From assembly GCA_019677205.1 (NCBI GenBank), contig JAAMXY010000052.1:1-64000 (forward strand): DNA of 64,000 nucleotides. Reading direction: 5' to 3'. This document shows positions 30,699 through 42,614 of this stretch, piece after piece. How positions within the stretch are numbered: position 1 is the stretch's first letter; every line of letters starts with the position of its first letter. The stretch comes from Pinguiococcus pyrenoidosus. Its lineage: Eukaryota > Sar > Pinguiophyceae > Pinguiochrysidales > Pinguiochrysidaceae. The translations under genes were made by a program, and so were the position numbers. A model generated the notes under the pieces. That model saw nothing but the letters and a program-made list of their open reading frames with translations. It did no database searches and was not told the origin of the DNA.

Positions 30699-33430
30699 CT
30701 ATCGCATCGTGCGCTCGTTCCGTGGGCACGCTCTCATCAGGTGGTCCCTCCACGTGCCGTCCTCTAGCTCTGTCTCCGTGCGAGCGCCGCTGTCGTCGGG
30801 CACCGAGCCCATGATGTCTACGTGGCACAGCGGGCAGCGGCCAATGGCACCCTCCCGCAGGGGCGTGAAGAACGGAGATCGTTTCCACGCGGACTGCTGA
30901 TGGCTCTTGACCGCTTCTCCAGTCACTGGGCAGGCCGAGTACAACTCCCGATTGGGACACTCGCTCAGCAGGTGCTCGGAGAGCCCCTGGACCTCGATAA
31001 CTTGCTCGCATTCCCGGCAGCTCACGAGCATCGGACAGTCCCTCCAGTAGTGCAGATCAAGCCCATGCTCGTCGAACTCGGGGTTCGTCAACCCACAGAA
31101 CTGACAGGTGTAATCCCAAAGCTCCGAACCGGACGTTCTCATCTTGGCGTCGAAGTCCGGCTGGACCTGCCGATCCACATGATCTAGAACTTCTTTCTGG
31201 TGGCAGCTTTTGCTGCCGGAGCTTGCTTCCGCCCTTTGGTGCGCTGTGCCTTCCTTCGGTCGAGGACGCTTACTAGCCGTCGTGGCTCCTCGCTTAGCCT
31301 TTCGGAAGGCCTGGGCGTACTCGTCCTGCTGAATCGGACGAAGCTTCTCGACAAACCCCTGGACGGCGGCAGCCCCCGCGAGTTTGTAGATCTCTACCGT
31401 CAGCTCCATTGCCGCGTGGCGCACTTCCCCGTTAGAGTGCGTCAGGGCCTGCAGGGCCATGGCGTGCTGCATGACGTCCTTTGGATTCCAGTGATGCGCG
31501 GAGAGGCCGAACCCGTGGCCTCTGACAAGATCGCGAAGGAGCTCCACCTTGGCTATGACGTATCGGCGGTTGTTCCGCAGCTTCTTAACCGCGCCGCTCA
31601 TCTGCAGCGACGCCCCCAGAACCAGCGATGTCCAGGCTGCCCCGGCCTCGCTGGCGCTTAGCAGTGTCCGCCGAGCGGTCTCCCGCGTCCGCGACTGATT
31701 CTCGCCAAGGCGTTCGTAGAGAGCCACGACGGCGGCCTGATGCGGACGGGGTTCGACGCCCGATCGCGCAATAGCTTCCAGAAAGGAGGCGCTTGACACA
31801 AACACTTGCGCAATCTTGTCCTTAAGCCCCGACACAACCATCTCTGCCAGCGGCTCTCCGAATACCGCCGGATCTCCAAGCGCCTTCTGCTGCACGAGCT
31901 GTGTGACCTTCTTGATTGCGCCTTCTCTGTGGACCCAAGCCTTGCTGAGGAAGCACACGACGAGATCCGCACCGAGCAGGTCCACCAGCGCTCTCTTCTC
32001 CTCCAGCAGCGTCACCGAGACGTTGTCTGGCTCTGCAAGGCCGCTGACGTCGGTGACGTCCTGCAGACACCGGACGCGCCCTCTGGGCGGCCTGATGACG
32101 CCGGGCTTCGTGTTTGGGCTCGGCTGCAATCCATCCTGTGGTGCACGCGTCGCTCCCGCGGAAGGCTGTGTGGGGTGGAAGCTGTCTTCTCCGAGGCTCA
32201 GGTCTCTCGATTCTTCAAAGGACGATGGAGGGGCCTCGCTGTGCTTCGATGAGACCTCCGTCTTCGCCGACGCTGGCGCCACGCTCTTGCCGTTCTCGGA
32301 GAACGAAGCTGCCGCGGCGGTCTGCGCCGGCCGAAGAGGCCTGTCATCGTCTGCTGTGATTCTCAGAGGGCTCTCGCCCGGTGGTGCCACAGAGGTTGCA
32401 TCCGGCTGGGCAGAGCTCTGACTGGATCGAATGGGCTGCTCCTCCAAGGGCAGAGCCTGGGCCGCAGGAGCGAGCAGATCGGCCATCGGCTCGGCAGGAG
32501 TTGAGCGGAACGCTTTGTTGATCGTGTCATCAATCCTTCGCTGGAGCTGGGTCATCTCCTCCTTCGCATCGCTGGCCGCGTCGTAGTCTTCTTTCAGCAC
32601 CGCTCGCCGCTTGCGCAAGCCAGCTTCCGCCAGAACCTTGCCCAGCTCTTCCACCGCCGCTTGCACATGCTTGATCCGCTTGGCCAAGCCGTAGTCCTCC
32701 GTCTCCACCGCCCTCTCCTTGGCAGAGGCAAGCTCCCGAAGCTTCTTGGCGGTCGACGGATCATACGTCATGTCGAAGGAGATGTCGTCCTGCCCTCCAC
32801 TGCATCTCCCCGGGAGGATGTCATCGCTTTGCTCATCGATATCCAGCTCGTCTCCCAGCAGGTTCACCGCCACGACAGCAACTTGATTGTACAGATTCCG
32901 CGGGTTGATATGCGGCTTGTGCAGCCTGAGCATCAGGAAAGATCCTCTGTGCCTCAAGTACACCGTCTTGAGCTCTCGGCTGCAGAAGCCGCTGTCCGCA
33001 TTGTCCACGAGGTTGAGGAAGCCCAGTTTTTCCCAGACGACATCGCGTAAGTCCGGCGTTCCTGGACTCTCCGCGGGCGCAGAGCCCATGAAGAGCTCAA
33101 TCCGCCGACTGATGCAAAACTGGTGCGAGAGAAGCTGCAGCTGCCGCAGTCTCACGGAGACGGGGATTCGTCTCTGCGACGGTTCTGCTTGAAATCTGCC
33201 GTTAAACCCCGGTCTTCCCCCCCAAATGCACCGCCGCTGACGTTTCCATTACCTCGGCTGATGCTCTCCGGATCCCTGGGCAGAAAAGCCAGCACAATCT
33301 CCTGTGGAAACGGCGAGAACCGCGCAGAGGCCCAGCCCACGGAGTCCGGGGCGTGTTTGTTGAGCTCGGAAGCCGGATACACGGCATCTTCACTGCTTGC
33401 ATGGACCACCACAAATCTGAGCTTCACCAT
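30699..33430 (-). CDS. CEP104: CEP104 homologue, ciliary-tip microtubule protein
   Basis: Cilium/centriole protein that binds tubulin and sits at the growing ciliary tip, 887 residues (human CEP104 is about 925). Exon 1 is 33430–33253 and exon 2 is 33184–30699, joined across a 68-nt intron with a GTAATG donor. ATG 33430 starts MVKLRFVVVHASSED. The N-terminal jelly-roll domain spans both exons (FPQEIVL ... LQLLSHQF ... RELKTVYL ... LYNQVAVVAVNLLGD). Next come two coiled-coil repeats (LRELASAKERAVETEDYGLA and a second AVLKEDYDAA unit), a disordered linker, a helical TOG-like domain (about 440–680), and the C-terminal zinc-finger array CQFCGL...GLDLHYWRDCPML...CPLCH. All CEP104 modules are present in order, so I regard the identification as firm. 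Confidence 0.95.
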
Positions 33431-34949
33431 GCTGAGGGCATCGGCGTTCCTTCGGGAACAATGGCGTCTCAACAGCGTTTCTGCTGTGCTATACTCGGCC
33501 GCGATTGCGTTGCGCGCACGATGTTTTGAGTTGCTTACCGAGGCAACAGTAAAGCGGCTGTAACGGATGTGGGAACAGTGAGCCGTGGGAGGAGAGCATC
33601 CGCCGTGTGACGGATGGAAGCATGGGGATTGGTCGCCGCAAAAGGCGTCGTAAACGTGCCAACCAAGCAACGCCCTCTGGCTACTGTCAAATGGCGCGCG
33701 GCGTCACTGGCGCCTTGGCTGCCGCTTGCTTGTTTCGTTTCTGCATCGTGAAGTCGTGAAGACGATGCATGAACGACCGGCCGACGGTTGCTTAGCTACA
33801 CCACTAATGATGTGGCCGGCTCACTCGGCAGAAGAAGAAGCAAAAAGCAAGGAAGCGTGCATGTACGGAGGCAACGGGACGCGGCAAACACAGCCGGACC
33901 AAAGCGCGGTAGCGGTTGGAACTCCTGCTGGGCATGGCGCCAGCCCTGGCGAAACTTTGGCCCGAATAGCTGGAAGAGAAGAGCGAGGCGAACCTTGGGA
34001 GCGCGCGCGCTTTTTGTTCTTGTTGTGCGTAGGAGTTATCTGCGAACGGTTCGGAACTCTTTGCGCATGCGCGGTGACGTGCACCTGGATGGGCGCATGG
34101 GAGGTCCAATCGCGGCTGCCAAGTTGAATGTCCAAGGCAGATTGGGAAAAAGGCGCGCCAAGCCTGCTGCTGGCACATGGGCTTGGTAGGCACACGCAAA
34201 CGGCTGGTCCCTGCCCTATCAAAGATTGCGTGGATCGCCCAAATGTTTTGAAAGATTCAGCCAATGCGCTCTGCGCAACGCCGAGTTGCCGCGTCAACAT
34301 CCGCACAGCGAAGAACACAGGCGCTCACTCTGGAGGCATATGATGCCCCAATAAGGGATGTCGGTCTTCGATCTCTAAATCCACTCCCCCGATTGCATCC
34401 GTTCTTTTCACAGTATACATATACCAAAAACTATTAGTTGTATCAGATAAACATAGTTTAGAAATACGAGAACTTTTTATGAAAAGGTCGGATTTGATTG
34501 AGGGATGAAGCCGCGATTTTCTCGTTGCTCGTCTGTTCTGGCCATGTGGGGTTCGGGGGGGTTTTTAAGCTTCGCAGCGCTCCCGCGCATTTCCTTCACG
34601 CCCTGCCAGCCGGAGCCCGCCAAAGGCCCAGCTCGCCTTCCCACACCTGCAGGACGTACACCTGTGGGCTCCCGAGACGCGCGCGGCCGCGGTGCAAGCG
34701 GCTAGCCCCGTCGAATCCCGCGAAGATTTTGGAGAAGATTTTGGTCGCCCGGGGCCGCCTCGCGTGTCTGTCAGCGCGTCCGCTTCGCGCTCTCCGTTCT
34801 GATCGTCGAAGCAAGCTTCGAGGAGCTTGCAAACGCATCGGACGGACGATTGGCAAGCAGGGGTGACGCGTTGAAGCGTCGCTGCCAGTGACGAGCGCCC
34901 AGACCACTGGAGATGCTGCGAGCTTCGCTTTAGAGCGGTTTTCTGCGCC
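33431..34949. other. Long divergent intergenic region
   Basis: 1.5 kb without a supported gene. It contains a conspicuous AT-rich stretch at about 34385–34495 and GC-rich sequence elsewhere. Several 60–200-codon frames are present on both strands, none with domains or coherent splicing. Confidence 0.5.
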
Positions 34950-37153
34950 ATGCGCTTAAACAGCCCAGCCCATCTGGGCCCCTTCCGGCGCCCCAGAGGC
35001 GACGGAGTCCGGCCCTGTGCGCTGAGGCCCGGCTTCCTCGGCGTCTCGCCCAGGGTGGATCCTGTAAGAGCCGTGGACGAGCGCGGTGCATTTGAACGCG
35101 TTGGACGCCAGGACGAACTGACCGCTTGCTGCCACAGGTGGAAGCTCGACTTCGCGAGGAGCTGCGGCTGCTGCAAGCGCAGGACCGCCGGCGTAGTCTC
35201 CCGAGCAATCTGGCCGGGCGGGCGGGGAGACGGACCAGCCAGCCCAGCACGACCCCGAGGCCCAGTCGCCGATCCAGTAGCTTGCCGCCGCAGCAGGCTG
35301 GCAGCCGAGGGCCTCAGGCGTCATCGGCGACGACCAAGAAGACACAGCAGCCCAGACAGGCGTCCGGGAAGGCTCGTCGGCCCAGCAAGAACCGGCGGCA
35401 GAGCACCGAAACTCCAAGGAAGACCCCACCGCTAGGGCTGAGGAGACCGGTGGCGCGCTCGGGTCCAGCCTCCGGGGACGCGCGGAGGCGCTTGCAGCGA
35501 AGTGGCAGCGATGGGATGAGAAGGCGATCGTCGACTCCCTCGGCGCAGCGAGCGACGGAGAAGAAGGCCGACGGCTCCAAACTGGGGCGGGAACGGAACG
35601 GACTGCGATCGAGGCACATCAAAAGCAGCGGCAGGGACGGGAAGCCGATGAAGGTCCCTGAGAGTAAGAAGGATGGGACCGGGAAGCGGACGAGCAAGGA
35701 CCTCCACGCCGAGTTCTTGGAGCTGTCGGCGTCGAACCCGGACCGCGTGTACCTGTCCCAGTCTGGCCTCGACACGCCTCTCCTCGTGCGCCGAAGGGAC
35801 TGGGCGGAGGCCGATCGTAATCCCGATTCGAACGAGTCCGGCGGGCGTCCGCGTCGGAAATCCGAGGAGCCGGATGAGGACGACGTACGAGAGCTCTTCG
35901 ACCTGACTGAACATCTTCCGGAGGGTTATGCAGAGTTTGAGAAGCGTTCGAGTCTTGCAAGGCAGAGCGGCGCGGAGACGCAGGTCGTGGCGCCCATTCA
36001 ATCCGTCGCGGACTACCTCGGGAGGGTAGACGCCCTGCTGGAAGACATCGACGTGCACGACACGTCCTCGTCCGTGGACAGCAAGACGAGCTTGAATGGT
36101 GCGGCGGCCGGCCTGCTCGACACGCTGGCCGCAGCAGAACGTGAAATGAGCTTGCCAGTCCCGCCGGATCATGCGCTACTTCAGCGCCAGCGCATCTCGC
36201 GGCAAGATGCTTCCATGGCGAAGCCAAGAACCGGCGGCGTTCGAGCAATTGAGCTCGAGGCCGGCGACACCGATGGAGTGGAGTCGGCCACGTCGACCAA
36301 GGGAACCCCGGAAGCTCGCCACGAAGAACGAAGGAAGAAAGCGACGGTTGAGAACCACGTACATGATGCCACGCTTTTGGACCACGGCGGCAGCAATGCT
36401 GCCGCCGTTGCTGCTGTTGATGGGGAGCATGGTGACCACACGGATGGTGGGGAGGGTGTCGACGTCGATGTTGATGTTGATACGGATGTGGATGTGGATG
36501 TGGATGTGGATGGTGATGCTGGCGAAGAAGGCACGCTCCTGAGCAGCGATTCGGACGAGAACCTTGGTACCTATCTGGAGAAGATCCGTCAACAGGAGGC
36601 AGCTGCCCTCGCCAGAAGAGGGATCCTGGCTGCCGACGAAGACGAGGACGATCTTTTTGCGGATATCGACGGGGACTACAGTCCCGGGGATGCTGGCCAG
36701 CTGGAGAACGGCCACGGCATCGGGGGGTCACAGCGGCTTCCGCATGCCGTCACGGCGCACAACGGTGATGGGGTTGAAATGCAGCCGGGCGACCGGGGCA
36801 AAGCTCAGGGCTTTACGCGCAAGCAGCAGCGAGGGGCCGCGCAGTACGCCAACGGGAATGGTTGGGCGATTGAGGGGGGCGGTATGGGCAACGGGTCGGA
36901 GTTCCAAGACGCGAAGACGGAGAGAGACTTGCTGAAGGAGCTGGGGTTGAGTTCGGATGAGGAAGAGGCGGCGTACAAGGCAGCCATCGGCATGAAGTCG
37001 CTGGGAGTAGACGACTTTGACATGGATCCTCGGATGCATGCGGATGATGAGTCAAGCAGCCCGAGCTCGTCCGCCATGGGATCCATCCTGGCGGAAATCG
37101 AGGTGGAGGCAGATCGGACATTGGCGAAGCTAGTCGAGGGAGAGAGAATCTAG
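34950..37153 (+). CDS. Acidic, mostly disordered protein of unknown function
   Basis: About 709 residues from exons 34950–35063 and 35138–37153 (74-nt intron, GTAAGA donor, CTGAC branch-like site). The N-terminal exon is less certain than the second. The first third is basic and Ser/Arg/Pro-rich; the rest is acidic with short helical segments. A tract of alternating Asp and Val lies at about 36460–36520 (GATGTG repeats). A few conserved-looking pockets (FLELSASNPDRVYLSQSGLD, YLGRVDALLEDID, ERDLLKELGLSSDEEE) may be binding motifs. No domain is recognised and I propose no function. Confidence 0.65.
36460..36522 (+). repeat. GATGTG hexanucleotide repeat encoding Asp-Val
   Basis: Imperfect GAYGTNGATGTN units inside the coding sequence of the acidic protein, translating to alternating Asp and Val with Thr and Gly interruptions. 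Confidence 0.85.
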
Positions 37154-38139
37154 GGCCTGGCGCGCCTCCCACGGTGCTTGCCACAATCCACAAGCTGCTA
37201 CGTGCGCGAGATGCACCTCGCTCGCGGTACATCCCGGGGAAGGCGAACGCCTAGACGATGTCAAAAGCAAGAAGGAAGGCCATAGCGAGAATGGAACTAT
37301 GGCAGCAGAATCGGTTGGTTTTTATGCTCGCCTCAATCACCGATTGGAACGCCTTGTGATCCTCTTTGGTTGCACCCATGGCCCGCGTGCCTGCCCCAGC
37401 TCTGCCTCCTGCTATCCTGGTGCAAGAGATTCACCTGGTGAAGGACCGGGTGGAAGAGTGGAAAGGTGCAAAGGTTGGACGTTGGACGCAGATCTCAAGC
37501 GTCGGGACGGACGGACGCCGGACGCCTACCTACCTACCTACCTACCTACCTACCTACCTTGAAAGTGAATCAGCTTCGAAAGTGGGCGGAAACGCGAGAA
37601 ATACGCCCGCTAGAATTGGTGAGTTAGAGCAAAGCAGTTCCAGACGCCTGACCCAATCATGAACGGATATCCAAACCATTTCCCACAACTTAAGCCAATG
37701 AAAGATGTTCATACTTTGTCTTTCAGTATCTTCCAAAACTTTCCCTGAAGATACATTCATTCCGAATGCTCCAGAAGCGTCATGACCCGCGTTACTCCGC
37801 CATAGAAATATCGTTGGTCTTTCTACGGTTTATCTAAATTATAATTAATAGTACTTTTTGATTTAAAATAAAAAAAAATCTATTGAGATGAGAAACGCCT
37901 CTTCCACCCTCCTCAGGTCTTCGCCTCGCCGACGTCTTCGGAGTTGCTCAGGAAGGGACTCGTCGCCCCCTCCCAGCTCGTCCGCGGGCCTTCCCACGCT
38001 CGTTCTCCACTCCTATCCCGGTGAGCTTCCAGATCCTGAAGAAAATCAGAATAGCGGCCGATTCTGTGCGCTGCAGCGAGCCTGATGCGGTTGGATCTCC
38101 CATCTCTAGGCTGGTGCGGGCGCCGGACCGCTCAGAACC
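37154..38139. other. Intergenic region with ACCT repeat and AT-rich island
   Basis: No gene is seen. It holds a tetranucleotide repeat (37527–37560) and a very AT-rich stretch (about 37790–37885) upstream of the RP2–clathrin light chain gene, which may be its promoter. Confidence 0.5.
37527..37560. repeat. (CCTA)n tetranucleotide microsatellite
   Basis: About eight CCTA units. Confidence 0.9.
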
Positions 38140-39375
38140 ATGGCTGAAGTCGGCATGAGCTTCGAGGATCGCGTGGGCGAGACGCTCGTGAAGCAGAGCG
38201 GGTGCGTGTGCTCTGCTGCCCTCCAACCGGCCGTCCAGAACCTTTTAACCCAGTCCCACCCCTTCTGCTGCGGACAGAGATCTGGAGGGCAGGGGCTTCT
38301 CTCTGAAGAATCTGGAGAGATGTACGGTGATCATCATGGACTCCAGCGCGGAAGGGGCCTGCGAGGGCGTGACGGACTCGCGCATCCTCGTGGGACCGTG
38401 CAGTGGCCTCGTCTCTGTCGCCAACTGCGACAACTGCGTCGTTTCGGTCGTGTGTCAGGAGCTAAAGCTCTCCGGCTGCCGCAGCCTGAAGGTCTACGCG
38501 CGCACCAGCAAGCCGATCACCCTGGAGCAGTGCGAGGACATCGGCGTGGGGGCCTTCAATGTGGACTACGCGGACCTGCAGGCGCAGATGGAGAAGGCCG
38601 GCATGGATGCGGATGCTCCCGTAGAAGCGAGCGTGCAGGATCTCAGCGAGGGCGAGCAACCGAGCTGGCGAGCCCTGGAGCCAGCGGAGACCTGGCTGCC
38701 GCTGGAGGAGTCCATGGCGATTCCGATGGAAGCCGCAGACGATGACGACCAGGCCGTTCCCCCTGCAGCCCCGGCGGAGACGGCGGAACTGGAGCTGGAA
38801 ACGGTGCCGGTGCCGTTGGCGGAGCCGGAGCTGGAGCCGGAGCTGGAGCCGGAGCCCGCTTCTGATATCGGTAAGAGGAGCGAGCGAGAAGAGGGATGGG
38901 GCCCTCGGATGAGGCCTTCAGACTCAAAAAGAAGAAGAGGACCGATCGGCGCTGAATGTATTTTTTTCGTTTCTTCCTTCCCCAAGCGGCGCTGCCGAGC
39001 CCGGTGGAGCCGGAGCCGACCGATGCGGAGCTGTATCCCGAGTACGCGAAGTGGCTAGAGGAGTGGGAAGCTAGTCTAGAGGCCAAGCGCGCCCAGCAGG
39101 AAGAGGTGTCTCTGAAGAACCGGAAGCTCGGCGCAGAAGCCATGGACAAGTTCTTCGACGAGCGCACCGACGCCAAAGCTCGGCGCCAGTCGGCGAACCG
39201 CCAGGCCCAGGAGGAAAAGTTGCGGCTCATCAACAGCAGACTTGAGCGAGGAGATGACCAGCCATGGGACGCCGTCGCGGATCTCGTAGATCTGAAGGTA
39301 GAAGGCGGCACGGAGAGGCAAAGGAAGCTCATCATCCAGCTCAAGAACATGCCGCTGGAGCGGACTCGCTCGTAG
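38140..39375 (+). CDS. RP2-type TBCC domain fused to clathrin light chain
   Basis: 347 residues from exons 38140–38201, 38278–38870 and 38987–39375; introns of 76 and 116 nt with GTGCGT and GTAAGA donors, and a long pyrimidine tract before the second acceptor. Residues about 1–135 are a TBCC/C-CAP beta-helix closest to XRP2 (RILVGPCSGLVSVANC, then VCQELKLSGCRSLKVY, then FNVDYADLQAQ). The RP2 arginine-finger position appears to be Lys (about residue 84), while the neighbouring Gln (81) is kept. An acidic Glu/Pro linker spans about 140–218. Residues about 230–347 match clathrin light chain: a heavy-chain-binding helix (KWLEEWEASL, FFDERTDAKARRQSANR), then WDAVADLVDL and the terminal RQRKLIIQLKNMPLE. 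The light-chain exon lacks a Met before residue 271, which argues against a separate gene. A role at clathrin coats is inferred. Confidence 0.82.
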
Positions 39376-39583
39376 GCCTTATAGCTGCTAGGAACAGTGG
39401 TGCGTGTGTGCGTAAAGGTGTCCCGCGACATTTTTGTCCTTGGGTGAAAAGGATAAGCAAGTGGAAGAAGCAACAAAGCTAGTCCGTCGCGCTTCGGGTC
39501 GCGTCCTCTCATCATCATGCTCTTTCCAAGGTGCCATCAGCCATCCACATGCCGCTTACTCTGAGCAGATTCCCGCCTTCTTT

Positions 39584-42159
39584 TCAGCCATTCTCAATCC
39601 TTTTGGAAGCAGCCTCTCCGGAAGTGTCGCGCTGCGGCCTTGGGGGAGGCGGACCTGCTTCGGCCCGAGCACTGCGTCGAGTTTCCCCTCCATGGGAGTC
39701 TCTGCTTGGCTCGCCTAGCTTTCCTTGTTCGTTGTGATGATCCATATCGGGAAGAGACGCACCAGGGCCCTTTGGTCGTTCTTCGAAGGTGCTTCGGGAG
39801 CCGCTCCCTCCTCCGATCCCCTCGGATTGCGGGAGGGCGACCCTGGCTCCTTTGAATCGCCGATACGGATCTCCCCGGAGGCTGTAGCCGCGTCCTCCAT
39901 ACACCGGAGCGGTTCCTCGAGGAATCGGATGCTTGCGACGCGGCGCAACGACGAACTCATCTTTGCTTTGCGGACCCCGCGATACCGGTCCCCTTGCGGC
40001 TGGAGCGGAGCTCGCCGCCGCTTCTGGAGGTTGTCGGGACGTTGGCGAAGACGCTTCGCTCACCGGCCGCGATTGCACAGCTGCTGGAGCCGGCGCTCTG
40101 GACTTCAAGGGCGGCGGCCTTGAGCCGCCATGAGGGAGGGTCTGCGGCTTCGCTCTCACCCGAGTTGCAACGCGCGCATTTGCACCTCTCGGCTTCGGCA
40201 GCGTCGCGGCGTTGCTGTCAAGAATGTCTTCGTCAACGTGGATGGCTCTCAGGGCCTGCTCAAGGTTCTGGCTGTGACCACTGAGCAACTGCACCCTCTC
40301 TGCAATGCGCCGAGACACGTCTTTCAGTCGGGCCATGTGCACGGCGTCAAAGCGATTCTTCAGATGCACTTTTCCTTCGCGGAGCTGCGCACGCAACGAG
40401 ACGACAGCGATAAGGGCCAATGGTTCGGAAATGGTGTCCTGAGCATACAAGTCGTGTCTCCATACCTGTGGGGCGCCAAGCCCACCAGTGATTGCTCTGG
40501 CGTCTCTCGCCTCGATGGCCGTCCTTCCCGATAGTGCGCGTCCGCTCGAAGCCGTAGATGCCACGGTGGTCTGCTGCGGCGGAGGCTCGAGCGGACCGCT
40601 CACGCCCACCACGCCCTCTCGGTCAGTCAACACCGGCAGCTTCAGGCGCTTCGCTTTCCTGCTCGCGTTCTGGAAGTCCAGCGTCGTCGCGTGGAAAGGG
40701 AAGGCCGGGTTCAGCCGTCGACTGGGATACAACAACAGCACCAGAAGCAAAACGACCAAGAAGTCCAAGATGCTACCGACGACAACGTGGATCTGGCGGC
40801 GGTGATAGTCCGGCGCCGCCAAGGCTCCAACAAAGACGAAGCAGGGTAGCTGCAGCCAGAAGAAGTACACCGACGTGAGAATGTTGAAGAACTTCTCCTT
40901 GTGGCTGAAGTGGCGTTTGCTGATCAGCGCGTTGAAGCCGAACCAGGCCCCTGTGAGGCTCCTGACAAGCAAGTACGCCACGCCAGGCATCGTCTCGAAG
41001 AACTGCTGCGTGCTGACGGCGGGGTCCAAGAGCACGGCCCACACGCCCACGACAATAAGCAGTGTGAGCAGGGCAGTGAAGAAGATGGCCAACTTGATCC
41101 GGCCGCGGACGTGGATCTTTCGCCGCACGACTGTCCATCCCTTGGCAAGGAGGAAGAGGTCGAGTATGAACAGCGTCTCTGCACACGAGGAGAGAATCCA
41201 CGCAAGAAGCTGCAGTGCCACACTGGATCGACCCACTCGCGCATAGTTGTGGAAGTATGCCAGCTGCAGCGCGGCACTGAATGCGTAAAGCGCCACCACG
41301 GCGAAAAGGATCTTCACCGTGGCGTGGTTCTTCTGCACCCGTACCAGCAGCACCTGGGTGTGAAGCGTCCAGACTACCAGGATCAGCCAAAGTGCCACCA
41401 TGACCGCCCAGAACTGCCATAATCCTGCAAAGGGAAAAAATAAAACAGGGAAGAAGAAGGAGAAGGAGAAGAAGAAAAAGTAAAAGACCACAATGGCATC
41501 AACACCCTGGCGTGTCTATGCCGCCACAACCCAAACCACCGCACCTCGGTTCATCACGGAAACACTCTTATCGATCCCGCTTCGCGGGTTCCTGGCCTCG
41601 ACTTCGTAGCGGACGTCCAACGCGCTGTATCCCAGCGGCTCCCCGAGGCTTCCCTCTCGACAGTTGATGACCATAGCGATCATCCAGAACGGCCGCTGGA
41701 AGTCCTGTGGAAGCTCTACCTCTCGCGCCTGCGGAGGAGCCATCAACGTCCAGTGAGCGCTCGGCATCGTTTCTTCTCGGGGAAAGCAACCGAGTCGCGA
41801 ACCGAATCTGATAGACTTGACGTCATCGGCACGATGCTGACCGCCGGCTCAAGCGCAGCGCGGCGCCAATTTGCACAGGAGAAGTCCGAGCCGGACGCTA
41901 GCCACATGGCCACCCAGTCCTCGAAGGCGTCTTCTACGAAGATGAGGACGCTGCCGATGGCGGCAGACGCGCGGCCGGACATGTCGGTGGCTTTGACGGT
42001 GAGCGAGCCCGCATTGTTCTCGAAGACGAACTTGCCGACGAAGCCTAGCGTGGCGCCGCGAACATGACCCTCAAAGACTTCGGCGCCGACAAAGCTCAGA
42101 AGCTGCGCAAGAAGGGGCAGGGCTAGCAGACCAGCCGTCAGACATCGTCGCGTCGACAT
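39584..42159 (-). CDS. GPR180/TMEM145-like seven-helix membrane protein
   Basis: 783 residues from exons 42159–41833, 41728–41545 and 41424–39584; introns 104 and 120 nt, frame closed. Residues 1–26 are a signal peptide (MSTRRCLTAGLLALPLL...). The luminal N-terminal domain has the paired-Cys pattern of this family (SDFSCANWRRAAL, then RPFWMIAMVINC). Seven hydrophobic helices follow (about 170–405), beginning LWQFWAVMVALWLILVVWTL and including AYFHNYARVG and SSCAETLFILDLFLLAKGW, which fit the GPR180/TMEM145 transmembrane family. The remaining 350 residues form a long cytosolic Pro/Arg/Ser-rich tail with one helical segment. The ligand is unknown. The first donor (GTGCCG) is the weakest splice site in the model. 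Confidence 0.85.
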
Positions 42160-42614
42160 CTGACGTCAACCAGGCCGCAGTATCAGGAGATGGACTCAAA
42201 CGTGGCATACTGGAGATTCACCGGCAGAATCATGGCCACCCCGCCGCCGTTTCCGGCGCTCTCACGATGGAGCCTTGACCAAGAGGATTTCACGGCAGGT
42301 TGGGGGTCGTTTTCAAAGCTGCTGCAAAGGCGGAGCCCCGGATCCTGCTGTCGCAGAAGGACCTGTATTCCTACATAGGATGGGATCGCTGGGCTGTTAG
42401 TCGAACGCGTACTTGGAGAGCCTTGGAGCCGCTTCGCGTCGGCTTTTTAGCTGCCACGGACATGCTCCAACCTTGCTTGATGCCAGAGAGAACTTGTGGT
42501 GGTGATCAGAAGTGGAAGCGGCGACTGCAGCAGCTTCTATGCGGGAGAGCGCCAGCGTTGACGGCGGAATGAGGAAACACAGGGAGTGAGAGAGGGAGAT
42601 CTGGAGGGAGGACG
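42160..42614. other. Divergent intergenic region
   Basis: 455 bp between the GPR180-like and giant repeat-protein start codons. No gene is seen; presumably promoters. Confidence 0.45.

Noticed and set aside
33563-34949. Several 60–200-codon frames in the CEP104–acidic protein gap
   Set aside because: No domains, no consistent splice sites and overlapping frames on both strands, as expected by chance in GC-rich DNA.
38956-38986. ATG 38956 as start of a separate clathrin light chain
   Set aside because: The residues before the light-chain part (MYFFRFFLPQ) are the translation of an intron pyrimidine tract, and splicing keeps the upstream frame. It remains the main alternative to the fusion.
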